Assembly (NCBI RefSeq): GCF_004331485.1
Contig: NZ_SJKD01000007.1
Span: forward strand, 1-64,000
Direction: 5' to 3'
Length of the DNA stretch: 64,000 nucleotides
DNA from: Kribbella capetownensis
Lineage (GTDB): Bacteria > Actinomycetota > Actinomycetes > Propionibacteriales > Kribbellaceae
Each line of letters begins with the position of its first letter. Position 1 is the first letter of the stretch. Under the pieces are notes generated by a model. It did no database searches, was not told where the DNA came from, and was given only the letters and a program-made list of their open reading frames with translations. Of the stretch, positions 24,846 through 33,828 are shown one piece after another. A program made the position numbers and the translations under genes.

Positions 24846-26245
24846 TTGGCCGCGACCTTCAGGTCGGGATCGGTGAGCGCTCCTCCCTTCGCGAGCAACT
24901 CCTTGCCCTTGTCCCCGTTCCAGCCGCGCTTCTTGATCTCGGCGTTGACGGCATCCCGCCCGCGCTTGAGGTAGTCGGCGGTGGCGAGTTTGCCGCTGAC
25001 CAGGTTGTTGGCGTTGGTGCCCTCGACGAAGGAGTCGGCCAGCGCCGTCCCGATCGGCCCGCGCGGGAACGGAACGTCGACCGGCTTCCCGGCGACGTTG
25101 CCGAGCGCCTCGGCCCACACGGTCGCGGTCTTCGGCCGCGGATGGTCGGTGAACGCCGCGCTCTTGGCGACCTCGGTCAGCGCCGGCACGGCGAACTGGG
25201 CCTTGGCCATGACGTCCGACGCCGCCTTGCCGCAGAGCGCCTTCATCGCCAGGAAGGCAGCCTGCGGATCCTTCGCGGTCTTCGGGATGACCCAGGTGCG
25301 GGCGTAGTTCTTCGTCATGGCGAACAGCGGCGTCTTGGGCCAGGGCATCACGTCCCAGTCGACGTTCTTGCTGATCTGCGCGCTGATGTCCATCGCCTGC
25401 CAGGTCATCGCGAGCTTTCCCGCGTTGAACAGGGGCAGGTACTCGACGTCGATGGTGGGGGCGTAGCCCGCGCGGATGTAGGAGATCTGCTTGTCGATCG
25501 CGTCCAGCGTCTCCGGCTTGCCGTAACCGCACTCGGTCTGGTTGTTGTAGAGCGCGGTGTCACCAGCACCGTACGCCGTGGGCTGGATCGTGTTGACGGC
25601 GTACTGCAGACCGTAGGTATCGGTCCGGCTGCCGTTCTTCTTCGTCAGCTTCTTGACGGCCGCGTCGAACTCGTCCCAGCTCCACGCGTCGGCCCACGAG
25701 GTCGGCGCCGTCAGCCCGGCGTCGGCGAACAGCTTCTTGTTGTAATACAGCGCATTCGCGCTCATGCCGGGCGTGATCGAGAACTGGTACCCCTCGACCG
25801 CGACCTTGGTCGTGAACGTCGGGCTGTACTTGGTCAGATCGAACCCGGTACTGGCGTCCTGCATCATCTTGTCCAGCTGCAGGATCTTGCCGCTCGTCGC
25901 CAGGTCGTACACCCGGTCGTCGTCGATGCGCTGCAGGTCGGCCGTCGTACCGGAGGCGAACTGCAGCATCACGCTCGCCCAGTCGTCGCCCGGCGCGGGC
26001 TTCCAGACGATCTTGATCTTGTGCTCGTCGAGGCTCTCCTGCTGAGCAGCCGCGATCATGTCCTTGAACATCTTCTGGGTGGTCGGATCGCCGACGGAAC
26101 TGAAGGTCACCTCGGTCCAGCCGGACGGCGTACCGGACGACCCCGAACCGCACGCGGTCAGCGAGGTCCCGGCGACGCCGGCGGCAGCCAGACCAAGGCC
26201 CCCTTGGAGTAGTCGGCGGCGGGTGAGCAACGAGCCGGAAGTCAT
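24842..26245 (-). CDS. Extracellular substrate-binding lipoprotein of the ABC importer
   Basis: 467 residues. N-terminus has TRRRLLQGGLGLAAAG followed by the lipobox LTAC with Cys32, a twin-arginine-type lipoprotein signal. The mature part has family-1 solute-binding features (WDEFDAAVKKLTKKNG, YGLQYAVNTIQP, MTKNYARTWVIPKTAKD). ATG 26245 follows GGGAGA. It is the first gene of the catabolic operon and sets the substrate; the ligand cannot be told from sequence. Confidence 0.92.
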   Translation of the reverse strand: MTSGSLLTRRRLLQGGLGLAAAGVAGTSLTACGSGSSGTPSGWTEVTFSSVGDPTTQKMFKDMIAAAQQESLDEHKIKIVWKPAPGDDWASVMLQFASGTTADLQRIDDDRVYDLATSGKILQLDKMMQDASTGFDLTKYSPTFTTKVAVEGYQFSITPGMSANALYYNKKLFADAGLTAPTSWADAWSWDEFDAAVKKLTKKNGSRTDTYGLQYAVNTIQPTAYGAGDTALYNNQTECGYGKPETLDAIDKQISYIRAGYAPTIDVEYLPLFNAGKLAMTWQAMDISAQISKNVDWDVMPWPKTPLFAMTKNYARTWVIPKTAKDPQAAFLAMKALCGKAASDVMAKAQFAVPALTEVAKSAAFTDHPRPKTATVWAEALGNVAGKPVDVPFPRGPIGTALADSFVEGTNANNLVSGKLATADYLKRGRDAVNAEIKKRGWNGDKGKELLAKGGALTDPDLKVAAK

Positions 26246-26396
26246 GAGTGTCTCCCTCGGCAAGGCGGATTCGCCCGGCACAGGACCCCGAAGTCTGCGC
26301 AGCAACAGCTCTCTACACCGATGTACTACCTGGCGTCTGAGAGTTGCGGGCTATTGATCTGGGTGTGGTCCAAGTGTTCGCTCACTGACGCAGGGC

Positions 26397-26447
26397 TGTC
26401 AACACTATGCGGAAGAACTGTTCCAATATGCGGAAGCTATCGATAGC
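26397..26447. promoter_or_regulatory. IclR operator region between the catabolic operon and its regulator
   Basis: Within 51 bp: a minus-strand TTGACA at 26397-26402 (candidate -35 of the operon), a direct repeat TATGCGGAAG at 26406-26415 and 26428-26437 (22 bp, two helical turns, apart), an inverted repeat GGAAGAACTGTTCC at 26411-26424, and a perfect 12-bp palindrome GCTATCGATAGC at 26436-26447. The rest of the 228-bp gap holds nothing I recognise. Confidence 0.55.
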
Positions 26448-26473
26448 GTCCTGGCCCGTTCGGTGCACCACTT

Positions 26474-27283
26474 ATGCTGGCTCCAGCGAATCCCGGCGTG
26501 GGGGTTGAGACAGAGAGCGGGACGGTGGAGAACAGGACGTCGGGGAGTGTCCAATCCGTCGAACGGGCGTTCCACCTTCTCGAGCTGCTGGCCGACAGCG
26601 GCGACTCGTCGCTGACCGAACTCTCGGCCGCGATCGACGTCCCGGCTCCGACCACGCGTCGCTTCCTCAAGACGCTGGTATCCCTCGGCTACGCACGCCA
26701 GTTGCCGAACCGCCACTACGGGCTCGGGCTCAAACTGACGAGACTGGCGGGCAGGGTCGAGTCGCAGTTCGGCCCGATCGTGACACCACACCTGGACACA
26801 CTCGCCCGGGAGATCGGCGAGTCGGCGAATCTCGCCGTACTGGAAGGCGATCTGGTCGTCTACATCGCCCAGTCCCCTTCACGGCATGCGATGCGAATGT
26901 TCACCGAGGTCGGGCACCGCGCGCACGCCCATTCGACGGGCGTCGGAAAGGCGATCCTCGCCGGCCTGTCCGACGACCAGGTCGGCCGCATCGTGAGCAG
27001 GGCCGGCATGCCGGCCGAGACCGCGCACACGATCACCGACCTGGCCAAGCTCCGCACCGAACTCCACCGGATCCGCCGCGCGGGCTACGCGACCGACAAG
27101 GGCGAACAGGAGATCGGCGTCGTCTGCTATGCCGTCGCGATCCCCGATGTCCCGATCTCGATGGCGATCTCGGTCTCCGGCCCGACGTTCCGGATGACGC
27201 AGGAACTCGGCAAGACGGCGGTCCCACTCCTGATCAGCGAGGCCCAGGCGATCTCCAAGGAACTGCTCGGCCTGCTGGGGTGA
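26474..27283 (+). CDS. IclR-family transcriptional regulator
   Basis: Up to 269 residues: N-terminal winged helix (SVQSVERAFHLLELLADSGDSSLTEL..., VPAPTTRRFLKTLVSLGYARQ) and the IclR effector domain (about 95-265, HAHSTGVGKAILAGL, GYATDKGEQEIGVVCYAVAI). The ATG at 26474 lacks a clear ribosome site; GTG 26525 lies 9 nt after GAGAG and would give 252 residues. Divergent from the transporter-led operon with repeats between them, it is the obvious regulator of that operon, as IclR proteins commonly are for aromatic-acid genes. Confidence 0.88.
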   Translation: MLAPANPGVGVETESGTVENRTSGSVQSVERAFHLLELLADSGDSSLTELSAAIDVPAPTTRRFLKTLVSLGYARQLPNRHYGLGLKLTRLAGRVESQFGPIVTPHLDTLAREIGESANLAVLEGDLVVYIAQSPSRHAMRMFTEVGHRAHAHSTGVGKAILAGLSDDQVGRIVSRAGMPAETAHTITDLAKLRTELHRIRRAGYATDKGEQEIGVVCYAVAIPDVPISMAISVSGPTFRMTQELGKTAVPLLISEAQAISKELLGLLG

Positions 27284-27311
27284 CCCCGGCTGGGCCGGGT
27301 CGCCCAGACTG

Positions 27312-27340
27312 CAGTACTTGACACTCTTCCTTAAGTACTG
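27312..27340. promoter_or_regulatory. Perfect inverted repeat upstream of the GyrI-like gene
   Basis: Arms CAGTACTT (27312-27319) and AAGTACTG (27333-27340) with a 13-nt spacer, 29 nt after the IclR stop and 34 nt before the next start. A TTGACA overlaps the left arm. It may be an operator for a dimeric repressor or a weak terminator; the short arms and long spacer favour an operator. Confidence 0.4.
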
Positions 27341-27373
27341 GACAGGTGCCGTCCGTTGCCGCAGGTTGTTCGG

Positions 27374-27868
27374 ATGGAGATCCTGACTCCGCCTCATGTC
27401 GACGATCGGGCTGAGGTCGCCACGCTCGGCATCACGGTGGTCACACCGTTCCGCGGGATGTTGAAGGTGCGTGATCAGCTGCTGAACGAGCTGATCGGGT
27501 GGCTGGACCAGGCGAACGTCGAACCTCGAGGGCAGTTCTTCCTGCGGCTGCTCACGATCGACATGAACGGGCCGATGGAGCTCGAGGTCGGTGTCACCGA
27601 CACGATCCATCCGGGTGACGACCGGGTGCGGCCCGGCCTACTGCCCGCCGGTAGGTACGCATCCCTCATCTATCGCAACCATGCGCTGCGGGCGAACCGC
27701 GCTCTGCTGGAGTGGTCCGAAGCCGAGCGACTCGTTCTCGACAAGGACGAAGTACCGGCCGGGGATCAGTTCGGCTGCCGGTACGAGGCGTACCACACCG
27801 ATCCCCGGCACCAGCCGCGCAAGACCCTTTGGGACGTCGAACTGGCGATCCGCCTCCGAGCCGACTGA
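27374..27868 (+). CDS. GyrI-like / effector-binding-domain protein
   Basis: 164 residues from ATG 27374 (MEILTPPHVDDRAEVATLGI); an in-frame TTG at 27356 adds six. The sequence has the alternating strands of an AraC-effector-binding (GyrI-like) domain: LGITVVTPFRGMLKVRDQLLNELIGWL, DTIHPGDD, PAGRYASLIYRNH, and a closing WDVELAIRLRAD. No DNA-binding domain is present, so it probably binds a small ligand as a stand-alone sensor or sequestering protein. It ends 1 nt from the convergent membrane gene. Confidence 0.65.
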   Translation: MEILTPPHVDDRAEVATLGITVVTPFRGMLKVRDQLLNELIGWLDQANVEPRGQFFLRLLTIDMNGPMELEVGVTDTIHPGDDRVRPGLLPAGRYASLIYRNHALRANRALLEWSEAERLVLDKDEVPAGDQFGCRYEAYHTDPRHQPRKTLWDVELAIRLRAD

Positions 27869-27869
27869 T

Positions 27870-28295
27870 CTAGTGCCAGCGGTCTCCCGGAGCACGGGCG
27901 TAGGTCCGCCAGACGTACGGCCATGGGGTGACGGCGAGGATGACGATGACCAGGGAACAGTTGACCAGGATCTCGGAAGTGGCGGTGTCCAGGTCCCCGC
28001 TGATGGCTGTCGGGAGGGCGACCAGGGCGAGCCACAGGAGCTTCCAGGTCGACTCGAACAGGAGCACGGGGAGCAGCTTGACTGGATAGCGCAGTCCCAG
28101 GAAGGCCAGGAGTGACATGGCCGTGAGGAGGCACAGCGTCACGCCTTCGTAGAGCGGCAGGGTGTCGGCCTCGAGGAGGAGCGGCCACTTCACGAGTGCG
28201 AGTCCGACGCCCATCAAGAGGTAGCCGGCGCGCATCAGGTGCAGGCGGGTCAGCGAGAGCTCAGTTCTCTGTGACGTAGGTGCGATGACGGTCAT
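27870..28295 (-). CDS. Small integral membrane protein, unknown
   Basis: 141 residues with four predicted membrane helices (YLLMGVGLALVKWPLLL, TLCLLTAMSLLAFLGLRY, LLPVLLFESTWKLLWLALVAL, CSLVIVILAVTPWPYVW). I do not recognise a family with confidence. ATG 28295 follows AGGAGAAA and overlaps the stop of the DUF2306-like fragment (ATGA), so it belongs to a minus-strand unit with the DUF4386-like gene. Confidence 0.7.
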   Translation of the reverse strand: MTVIAPTSQRTELSLTRLHLMRAGYLLMGVGLALVKWPLLLEADTLPLYEGVTLCLLTAMSLLAFLGLRYPVKLLPVLLFESTWKLLWLALVALPTAISGDLDTATSEILVNCSLVIVILAVTPWPYVWRTYARAPGDRWH

Positions 28296-28568
28296 GGCTT
28301 TCTCCTGTTCGTACGTTTTCTGCGGATCATCCAGGCGCGGTGTCCGGCGATGTCGCGGCGCCGGATGGCGGTGAAGCCGAGGACGATGCTTGCTGCCATC
28401 ACGGAGCCGACGACCAACCGCACGGACCACAACAGGTCACCGCCAGGCGCACCTGGGGAGAACAGAGTCATCCAGAGACCCGAGCCGGCGACGACCAGGC
28501 CGGCTCCTGCGAGCACGCGGCCGGCGCTGCGGCGCCGGCCGGATGCCTGAGGCGGTGTGCTGGGTCAT
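28292..28568 (-). pseudogene. Truncated, frame-shifted DUF2306-like membrane protein gene
   Basis: The frame from GTG 28516 to 28292 encodes GSGLWMTLFSPGAPG, LLWSVRLVVGSVMAASIVLGF and AIRRRDIAGHRAWMIR, hallmarks of DUF2306-type membrane proteins, then ends abruptly with a basic tail (RKRTNRRKP) where the family has two more helices. Upstream, an ATG at 28568 that overlaps the preceding stop opens a different frame and runs into Arg-rich nonsense, while the correct frame (ASGRRRSAGRVLAG) has no start of its own. A frameshift plus C-terminal loss best explains this. A short functional protein from GTG 28516 (74 residues) is the alternative. Confidence 0.55.
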
Positions 28569-29239
28569 TTCGCGTCCGCTGTCGCGCGAACCGCGGCCGG
28601 CTGGGCGGTGACGGTGCGGGCCGTGCGCCACAGCGAGTAGCCGAGGCCGATCATCGCGATGCCGTTCGGGAAGGCCAGCAGCCGGTAGAACGCGTCCGGC
28701 ATCAAGGCGAGCACGATGGTGACGACACCACCGACGGCGAGCAGCGCGGCCGCCCACCGAGCCAGCACACGGGCCCGATAGAGCGCGATCCCGAAGACGA
28801 GGCTGCCGGCCAGGAAGCCGATGTCCTGGACCTGTTGGACGATCTGCAGCGACCCGATGTCACCGGTGGCGGAGTCGCCCTTGGACACGGCGAGGATGTC
28901 GTTCACGTAGCCGGGGTTGGTGTCGGCGATCGAGGGCAGGACGCACGCGGCGATGGCGACGGTGCTCATGATGGTGAGGTAGCCGGTGCCGAGCACCAGG
29001 TAGCCGGCGAGTCCGACGACGCCGTTCTTGCGGATCTGGCTCAGGTACATGCCGGTGATGCCGACCAGCGCCAGGACGGCCATCAGCACCTTCAGCAAGT
29101 TCCGCACCATCACTTCGGTCGTGCCGATGGAGGTGGCATCCAGGTGCGGGTGGTTGATCTGGACGCCGATGAAGAGCAGTCCTGCGACGACCGCGGCGGC
29201 GCCTGCGGCCCGGGTGAGGGTGGTTGGCGTGATGGTCAT
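28565..29239 (-). CDS. DUF4386-like integral membrane protein
   Basis: 224 residues with six predicted membrane helices. The first (AAGAAAVVAGLLFIGVQINHP) is followed by an extracytoplasmic loop; later segments GYLVLGTGYLTIMSTVAIAACVL and VQDIGFLAGSLVFGIALYRARVL match the DUF4386 pattern as I know it. Function unknown. It heads a three-gene minus-strand unit of small membrane proteins and lies downstream of the MalT-type regulator on the same strand, 131 nt away. Confidence 0.68.
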   Translation of the reverse strand: MTITPTTLTRAAGAAAVVAGLLFIGVQINHPHLDATSIGTTEVMVRNLLKVLMAVLALVGITGMYLSQIRKNGVVGLAGYLVLGTGYLTIMSTVAIAACVLPSIADTNPGYVNDILAVSKGDSATGDIGSLQIVQQVQDIGFLAGSLVFGIALYRARVLARWAAALLAVGGVVTIVLALMPDAFYRLLAFPNGIAMIGLGYSLWRTARTVTAQPAAVRATADAK

Positions 29240-29370
29240 GTCCGGCTCCTGTTCCGGTGGTCCGTGGCGAGTGCCGCGGTATGTCCGGAACGTATTTCGG
29301 GAGGTGGCGACCCGGCGTCACAACATGTGGTGACTGACGATGTGACATGTCCGCACGGGACACGTGAGTG

Positions 29371-32058
29371 CTACAGCAGGCCGAGCTCGCGAGCGCGGCG
29401 GACGGCGGCCGAGCGGCTGTTGACGTCCAGCTTGGTGAAGATGCGCTTGGTGTGGGTACGCAGCGTGTTCAGCGAGACGAAGAGCCGGCGGGCCATCTCG
29501 GGGCCGGTCAGCTCGCTGTCGAGAAGGCGCAGGACCTCGAGCTCGCGTTCGCTGAGCGGGTCGGCCAGGGCTCCAGGCGCAGGTATGTCGGCAGCACCGG
29601 TGCCGAGGAGTCGACGGGCGTGCCGGCGCGGTACGTCGTACTCGCCACCCTCCTGCACGGACGCGGCCTCGTGGAGCAGGGCAAGCATCGGTGCGCCCTC
29701 GTCAAGGAACAAGCGCGTGTAGCCGTCCGGCTCAGGCGCCCGGGACAGCGCCGCATCCAGCTCGGCCAGAGCCTCCGGTCGTTGCCCGCGCGCCTGGTGG
29801 GTGAGGGCACGCAGCATGCCGATCTCCAGCAGACTGCCGGCCCGCGTCCGCTCAGCGGCGGCGTACAGCCGATCCAGCAGACCAAGTACGTCGCCCAGTG
29901 GCGCAGTGCCTGCGGCGAGCAGCAGCCGAACGAGCGTGAGGTGGTCGTACTCGCGCTGGAACGACGCTTCATCGGTCACCGTGACGTCGTGGTTGTCGGC
30001 CCACTCTTGGGCCGCAGCGAGGTCTCCGGCCGCGATGTCCACGCGAGCTCGCATGGCGGCGAGGGGGCGGAGGTCCGGGTAGAAGCCGGGCCGGTAGAGC
30101 GTTGCCGCGTGGTTGAGCAGCTCCCTGGCGGTGGCGTAGTCGCCGGTCGAGACGCACACCTGGGCGGTGACGACGTACCAGCGGTGCCGGTTCTCGGTGA
30201 TCGAGCTGCGCTCGCCGAGCACTCTCGCTGTCTCGAGGTGGGCCTCTGCACTGACCAGATCGCCCAGCTCGCGGTCCAGCTCAGCCAGTCCGACATGCAG
30301 ATCGGCGACAGCCCGCGGGTACGGCTCGCCGCCTCCGGTCGCGGTCGCCAGGGCCTGCTCGTACAGCCGACGTGCCCGGTGGGGACGGCCGGCAGTGGTC
30401 CACATGTCGCACAGCACCACTGTCGTGTCCAACTCGTCGATCAGGTTCCCCGCCGCGTGCAGGCTGCGGGCCGCCTCCGAGAAAGTAGCCAAGGCCTCCT
30501 CGACGTCACCGGCCGCCCACGCAGCCAGACCGAGGTACCCGGACGCGGCTCCCCGCACGAAGTGGTCCTCGGCGCCCGCCAGCCCCAGCGCCCGCCGGGC
30601 ACACTGCACAGTGGCCGGTACGTCGTGCTCCGCTTGAGCAAGCGCCGCCCGGTAGACCCACAGGACCGCCGGTGCGGTGCGCAGGTCCTCGGTGTCGGCC
30701 CACGTTGCCGCGAGCACCGGGTCATGTGCGCCGGCCGCCAGCGCGGCCTCGGCATCGTCGAGCCGGTGCCCCATTCCGTCCAACTCGCCAGCCATCATCA
30801 GCGACCAAGCGGACACGATGCTCAGGACCGGGCTCCGCCGTACGACGGACTCCGGCAGCGACCGGATCCAGTCCAGCAGCAGGCTGTCCTGCCGTGCGCG
30901 CCGCAACTCCGGCACCGCCTCTTCCATCAGGTAGGCGGCACGGTCGTGGTCACCAGCGGCGAGTGCGTGGTGCACCGCGTCCGCGACCAGGTCGTGCGCG
31001 GCGTACCAAGCGCTCGCAGCCTGGTGCAGCGTCGGCAACTGCTCCGGGCGCTCAGCCATCAAGCGAGCGCGCAGGACGTCTCCGAAGAGGTGGTGGTACC
31101 GGTACCAGGAGCGCTCGGCATCCAGCGGGACCACGAACACGTTGCCGCGGTCCAGCTCCTCCAGCACCTGCCCAGCACCCGTCCCACCGGTGACCGCATC
31201 ACACAAGTCACCGGTCAGTCGGTCCAGGACCGCGGTGCGAAGCAGGAAGTCCCGGACCTCCGCGTCCTGGCGGGCCAGGACCTCGTCCACCAGGTAGTCG
31301 ATCACGAAACGGTGGCTGCCCGTGAAGGCTCCGATGAACTCGGCAACGTCCCCGCGGTCCGACATACCTCGCAGCGAGAGCGCAGCCAGCTGAAGACCGG
31401 CGATCCAGCCCTCGGTCCGTTCCTCCAGCGCGTGGACGTCGGTCTCGGTCAGCTGCAGGCCCATCATCTCGTTGAGGAACTCCCTCGCCTCCGTCGGCGC
31501 GAAGCGCAACTCCGCGGCCCGCACCTCAGTCAGCTGTCCGCGACTCCGCAGCCTCGACAGTGGGAACGGCGGATCGGCGCGTGTCGTCACCAGCAGATGC
31601 AGCTGATCCGGTGCGTGATCGAGGAGGAAGGTCATGGCCTCGTGCACCTCGGGCGCGCCGATCACGTGGTAGTCATCCAGTACGAGCAGCCAGTGGCTGT
31701 CCGGCGCCTGCCGCCCGGCACGCACGAGTTCATTGACCACCGCGATCATCGGCGCGTCGTCGAAGGCCGCCGGATCCAGGTCCAGACCGATGCCGGCCAG
31801 CGCCGCCCAGAGATGCGCGAAGAACCGCGGCAGCGCGTTGTCGCCCTCGTCGAGGGACAGCCATCCCACCCGCTCCCGGCCCGCGGCCCAGTCGCTGAGG
31901 AGCGTGGTCTTGCCGAAGCCGGCCGGCGCCGAGATGAGAGTGAGACGGTGACCGCGGTCCAGGGTGCGGTCGAGCCGGCCGGCGAGCCGCGGGCGCGCAA
32001 CCAGTTCCGGCCGCCGGGCCGGCGGAAACAACTTGGTGGCGAGCACCGGAGTCGACAC
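29371..32058 (-). CDS. MalT-type LuxR-family transcriptional regulator (LAL/STAND ATPase)
   Basis: 895 residues. N-terminal ATPase with Walker A APAGFGKTT (44-52) and Walker B LLVLDDYH, a long TPR-like alpha-helical middle (about 330-800) and a C-terminal LuxR helix-turn-helix (LSERELEVLRLLDSELTGPEMARRLFVSLNTLRTHTKRI, then LDVNSRSAAV). Such proteins activate transcription after binding ATP and an inducer. GTG 32058 gives VSTPVLATKLFPPARRPELV, the usual MalT-type start. It may regulate the small membrane genes downstream; the trigger is unknown. Confidence 0.92.
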   Translation of the reverse strand: MSTPVLATKLFPPARRPELVARPRLAGRLDRTLDRGHRLTLISAPAGFGKTTLLSDWAAGRERVGWLSLDEGDNALPRFFAHLWAALAGIGLDLDPAAFDDAPMIAVVNELVRAGRQAPDSHWLLVLDDYHVIGAPEVHEAMTFLLDHAPDQLHLLVTTRADPPFPLSRLRSRGQLTEVRAAELRFAPTEAREFLNEMMGLQLTETDVHALEERTEGWIAGLQLAALSLRGMSDRGDVAEFIGAFTGSHRFVIDYLVDEVLARQDAEVRDFLLRTAVLDRLTGDLCDAVTGGTGAGQVLEELDRGNVFVVPLDAERSWYRYHHLFGDVLRARLMAERPEQLPTLHQAASAWYAAHDLVADAVHHALAAGDHDRAAYLMEEAVPELRRARQDSLLLDWIRSLPESVVRRSPVLSIVSAWSLMMAGELDGMGHRLDDAEAALAAGAHDPVLAATWADTEDLRTAPAVLWVYRAALAQAEHDVPATVQCARRALGLAGAEDHFVRGAASGYLGLAAWAAGDVEEALATFSEAARSLHAAGNLIDELDTTVVLCDMWTTAGRPHRARRLYEQALATATGGGEPYPRAVADLHVGLAELDRELGDLVSAEAHLETARVLGERSSITENRHRWYVVTAQVCVSTGDYATARELLNHAATLYRPGFYPDLRPLAAMRARVDIAAGDLAAAQEWADNHDVTVTDEASFQREYDHLTLVRLLLAAGTAPLGDVLGLLDRLYAAAERTRAGSLLEIGMLRALTHQARGQRPEALAELDAALSRAPEPDGYTRLFLDEGAPMLALLHEAASVQEGGEYDVPRRHARRLLGTGAADIPAPGALADPLSERELEVLRLLDSELTGPEMARRLFVSLNTLRTHTKRIFTKLDVNSRSAAVRRARELGLL

Positions 32059-32248
32059 GTCCGGATCATAACGGCGTGCCGTCGGCCCCGAGTAGCGCTC
32101 AGAACTTGTTGCCTGCAGCAACGTCCAGGTGACTGTCGGGTTGAGCTGGGTTTGAGAGTGCGTGACGACTCTCCGCAGACGCGAGCGGAGTTGCGGGCGG
32201 GTTCGTAGGATTGTCATTCCGCACGGCCGCCCGGTGTGAGGAGAGCTC

Positions 32249-32722
32249 ATGGAGTACAGATCGGCTCAGCACTCCATTCCGACAGCGACCCAGGGGGTTG
32301 CGCTGTGGGTGGCGGGAGCGTTCATATCGCTGGCCTGTTTCGGCGTCGCGCGGCTGAGCATCGGCACCGAAGGGCTGTTGTTCGGGGTCTTTCACGTGTC
32401 CGTGGTCGGCGCGATCCTGCAGCTGGCTCTCGGCGTCACCGCCCTGGTGATGGCGGGATCCGAGCGGCATTGCCGTGCGTTCCTGGCGGGCGCGGGACTA
32501 CTGATGGTGGTCCTGCTGACCTATGGGCAGCTGGACCCGGCTCCGGTGGTCGCGAATCTGGTGCCGATCGGGCCGGCTGACGTGTGGCTGCACGTCGTAC
32601 TCGCGCTCACGATGCTCGTGGGGGCCGCACTGCCGGTCAGAATCAGGTGGCAGCGGATCAGGTGGCGGAGGCCTAAGATGCGGCCGGCCGTTACGGGGGA
32701 GAACGGCCGGACCGCGAGTTGA
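32249..32722 (+). CDS. DUF4383-like membrane protein
   Basis: 157 residues with four predicted helices (ALWVAGAFISLACFGVARL, FGVFHVSVVGAILQLALGVTALVM, AFLAGAGLLMVVLLTYGQL, DVWLHVVLALTMLVGAALPV). The FHVSVVG..QLALG and ADVWLHVVLA segments are typical of DUF4383, a family of unknown function common in actinobacteria. AGGAGAG precedes the ATG. Divergent from the MalT-type regulator across 190 bp. Confidence 0.75.
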   Translation: MEYRSAQHSIPTATQGVALWVAGAFISLACFGVARLSIGTEGLLFGVFHVSVVGAILQLALGVTALVMAGSERHCRAFLAGAGLLMVVLLTYGQLDPAPVVANLVPIGPADVWLHVVLALTMLVGAALPVRIRWQRIRWRRPKMRPAVTGENGRTAS

Positions 32723-33009
32723 ACGTAACAACCCGGTCCGGCGACGCTCAAGGTGCCTTCAGCATTCGTCATCCGAGGGACATGCTCACACTGCGCGGCC
32801 CGATCCTGCCGTCATCAGATCGTCAAGTGGATGCGCTTCCAGTCGTCATCTCCGAACGCCGGTGAACTGTCCTTACCCGGAGAGTGAACTGGGCCCGAAA
32901 CCCTGAATCCGTAGACGCGTTACGTATATGCACGTCCGCCTTTGTCCTGTCATTCTCAGGTCCGATGTTTGCGCCCCAGAACATCATCCGCCCCTTTGAA
33001 GGAGTGAGA

Positions 33010-33813
33010 ATGACGCCCGATTCCCCCCCGCCCCGACGACGCACGCGCACCCGGCGACTGCTCGGTGTCGTGCTCGGCACCGCCACGCTGATGGTCACCA
33101 CCGGGGTGGCCGCGTACGCCGCTCCGCTACCACACCTCCCGCAGAACGCCGGTGGATGGGAGCAGTCGTTCTCACCGGCGTACGACTACGACACCGACGG
33201 CTGCTACGCCGTACCCGCGATCGGGTCCGACGGCACGCTCAACCCCGGTCTCAACCCGACCGGCGCGGTGAACGGCAACTGCCGGGACCAGTCGGACCTC
33301 GACAACTCCCAGACGTACGCGCGCTCGAAGTGCAACAACGGGTGGTGTGCGGTGATCTACGCCAGCTACTTCGAGAAGGACCAGGCCGTGGCCGGCAGCA
33401 GCCTCGGCGGCCACCGGCACGATTTCGAACACGTCATCTCCTGGATCAACCAGTCGGCCAACCAGGTCGAGTACGTGACCACCACGCAGCACGCGAGCCA
33501 GGTCACCTACGCCCGGTCGCAGGTGCGCTTCGACGGCTCGCATCCGAAGGTCGTCTACCACAAGGACGGCGCGAGCACGCACTTCTTCCGGCTGGCCAAC
33601 AGCAACGACGAACCGCCGGAGAACCACTACCACAACTGGCGCTACCCGCCGCTGGTCGACTGGAACGGCTGGCCCAGCACCGGCCTGCGGGACACCCTGA
33701 TGACCGCGGACTTCGGTTCCGCGACCATCAAGATCACCGACAAGGACGACCGCTTCCGCAACCTCCTGAACGCTTCGAAACCCGCCGGCATCCCGTTCGA
33801 TCCGTGGGCCTGA
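33010..33813 (+). CDS. Secreted NPP1/NLP-family (necrosis-inducing) protein
   Basis: 267 residues. A basic twin-Arg-rich N-terminus and hydrophobic core (RRLLGVVLGTATLMVTTGVAAYA) form a signal peptide cut near residue 38. The NLP signature GHRHDFE lies at 134-140 (family consensus GHRHDWE), with cysteines 65/91 and 108/113 placed for disulfides and later HYHNWRYPPLVDWNGWP. NLPs bind sphingolipids of plant membranes and cause leakage; actinobacterial members are sparse and their targets unproven. ATG 33010 follows AAGGAGTGAG. It stands alone, ending in a strong hairpin; the 287 bp before it hold no gene I recognise. Confidence 0.9.
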   Translation: MTPDSPPPRRRTRTRRLLGVVLGTATLMVTTGVAAYAAPLPHLPQNAGGWEQSFSPAYDYDTDGCYAVPAIGSDGTLNPGLNPTGAVNGNCRDQSDLDNSQTYARSKCNNGWCAVIYASYFEKDQAVAGSSLGGHRHDFEHVISWINQSANQVEYVTTTQHASQVTYARSQVRFDGSHPKVVYHKDGASTHFFRLANSNDEPPENHYHNWRYPPLVDWNGWPSTGLRDTLMTADFGSATIKITDKDDRFRNLLNASKPAGIPFDPWA

Positions 33814-33828
33814 CCATCTGAAGTTCCA

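Noticed and set aside
18240..26245. A complete aromatic-ring hydroxylating dioxygenase in the catabolic operon
   Set aside because: The Rieske protein is only 148 residues and no oxygenase alpha or beta subunit is present between 18240 and 27283.
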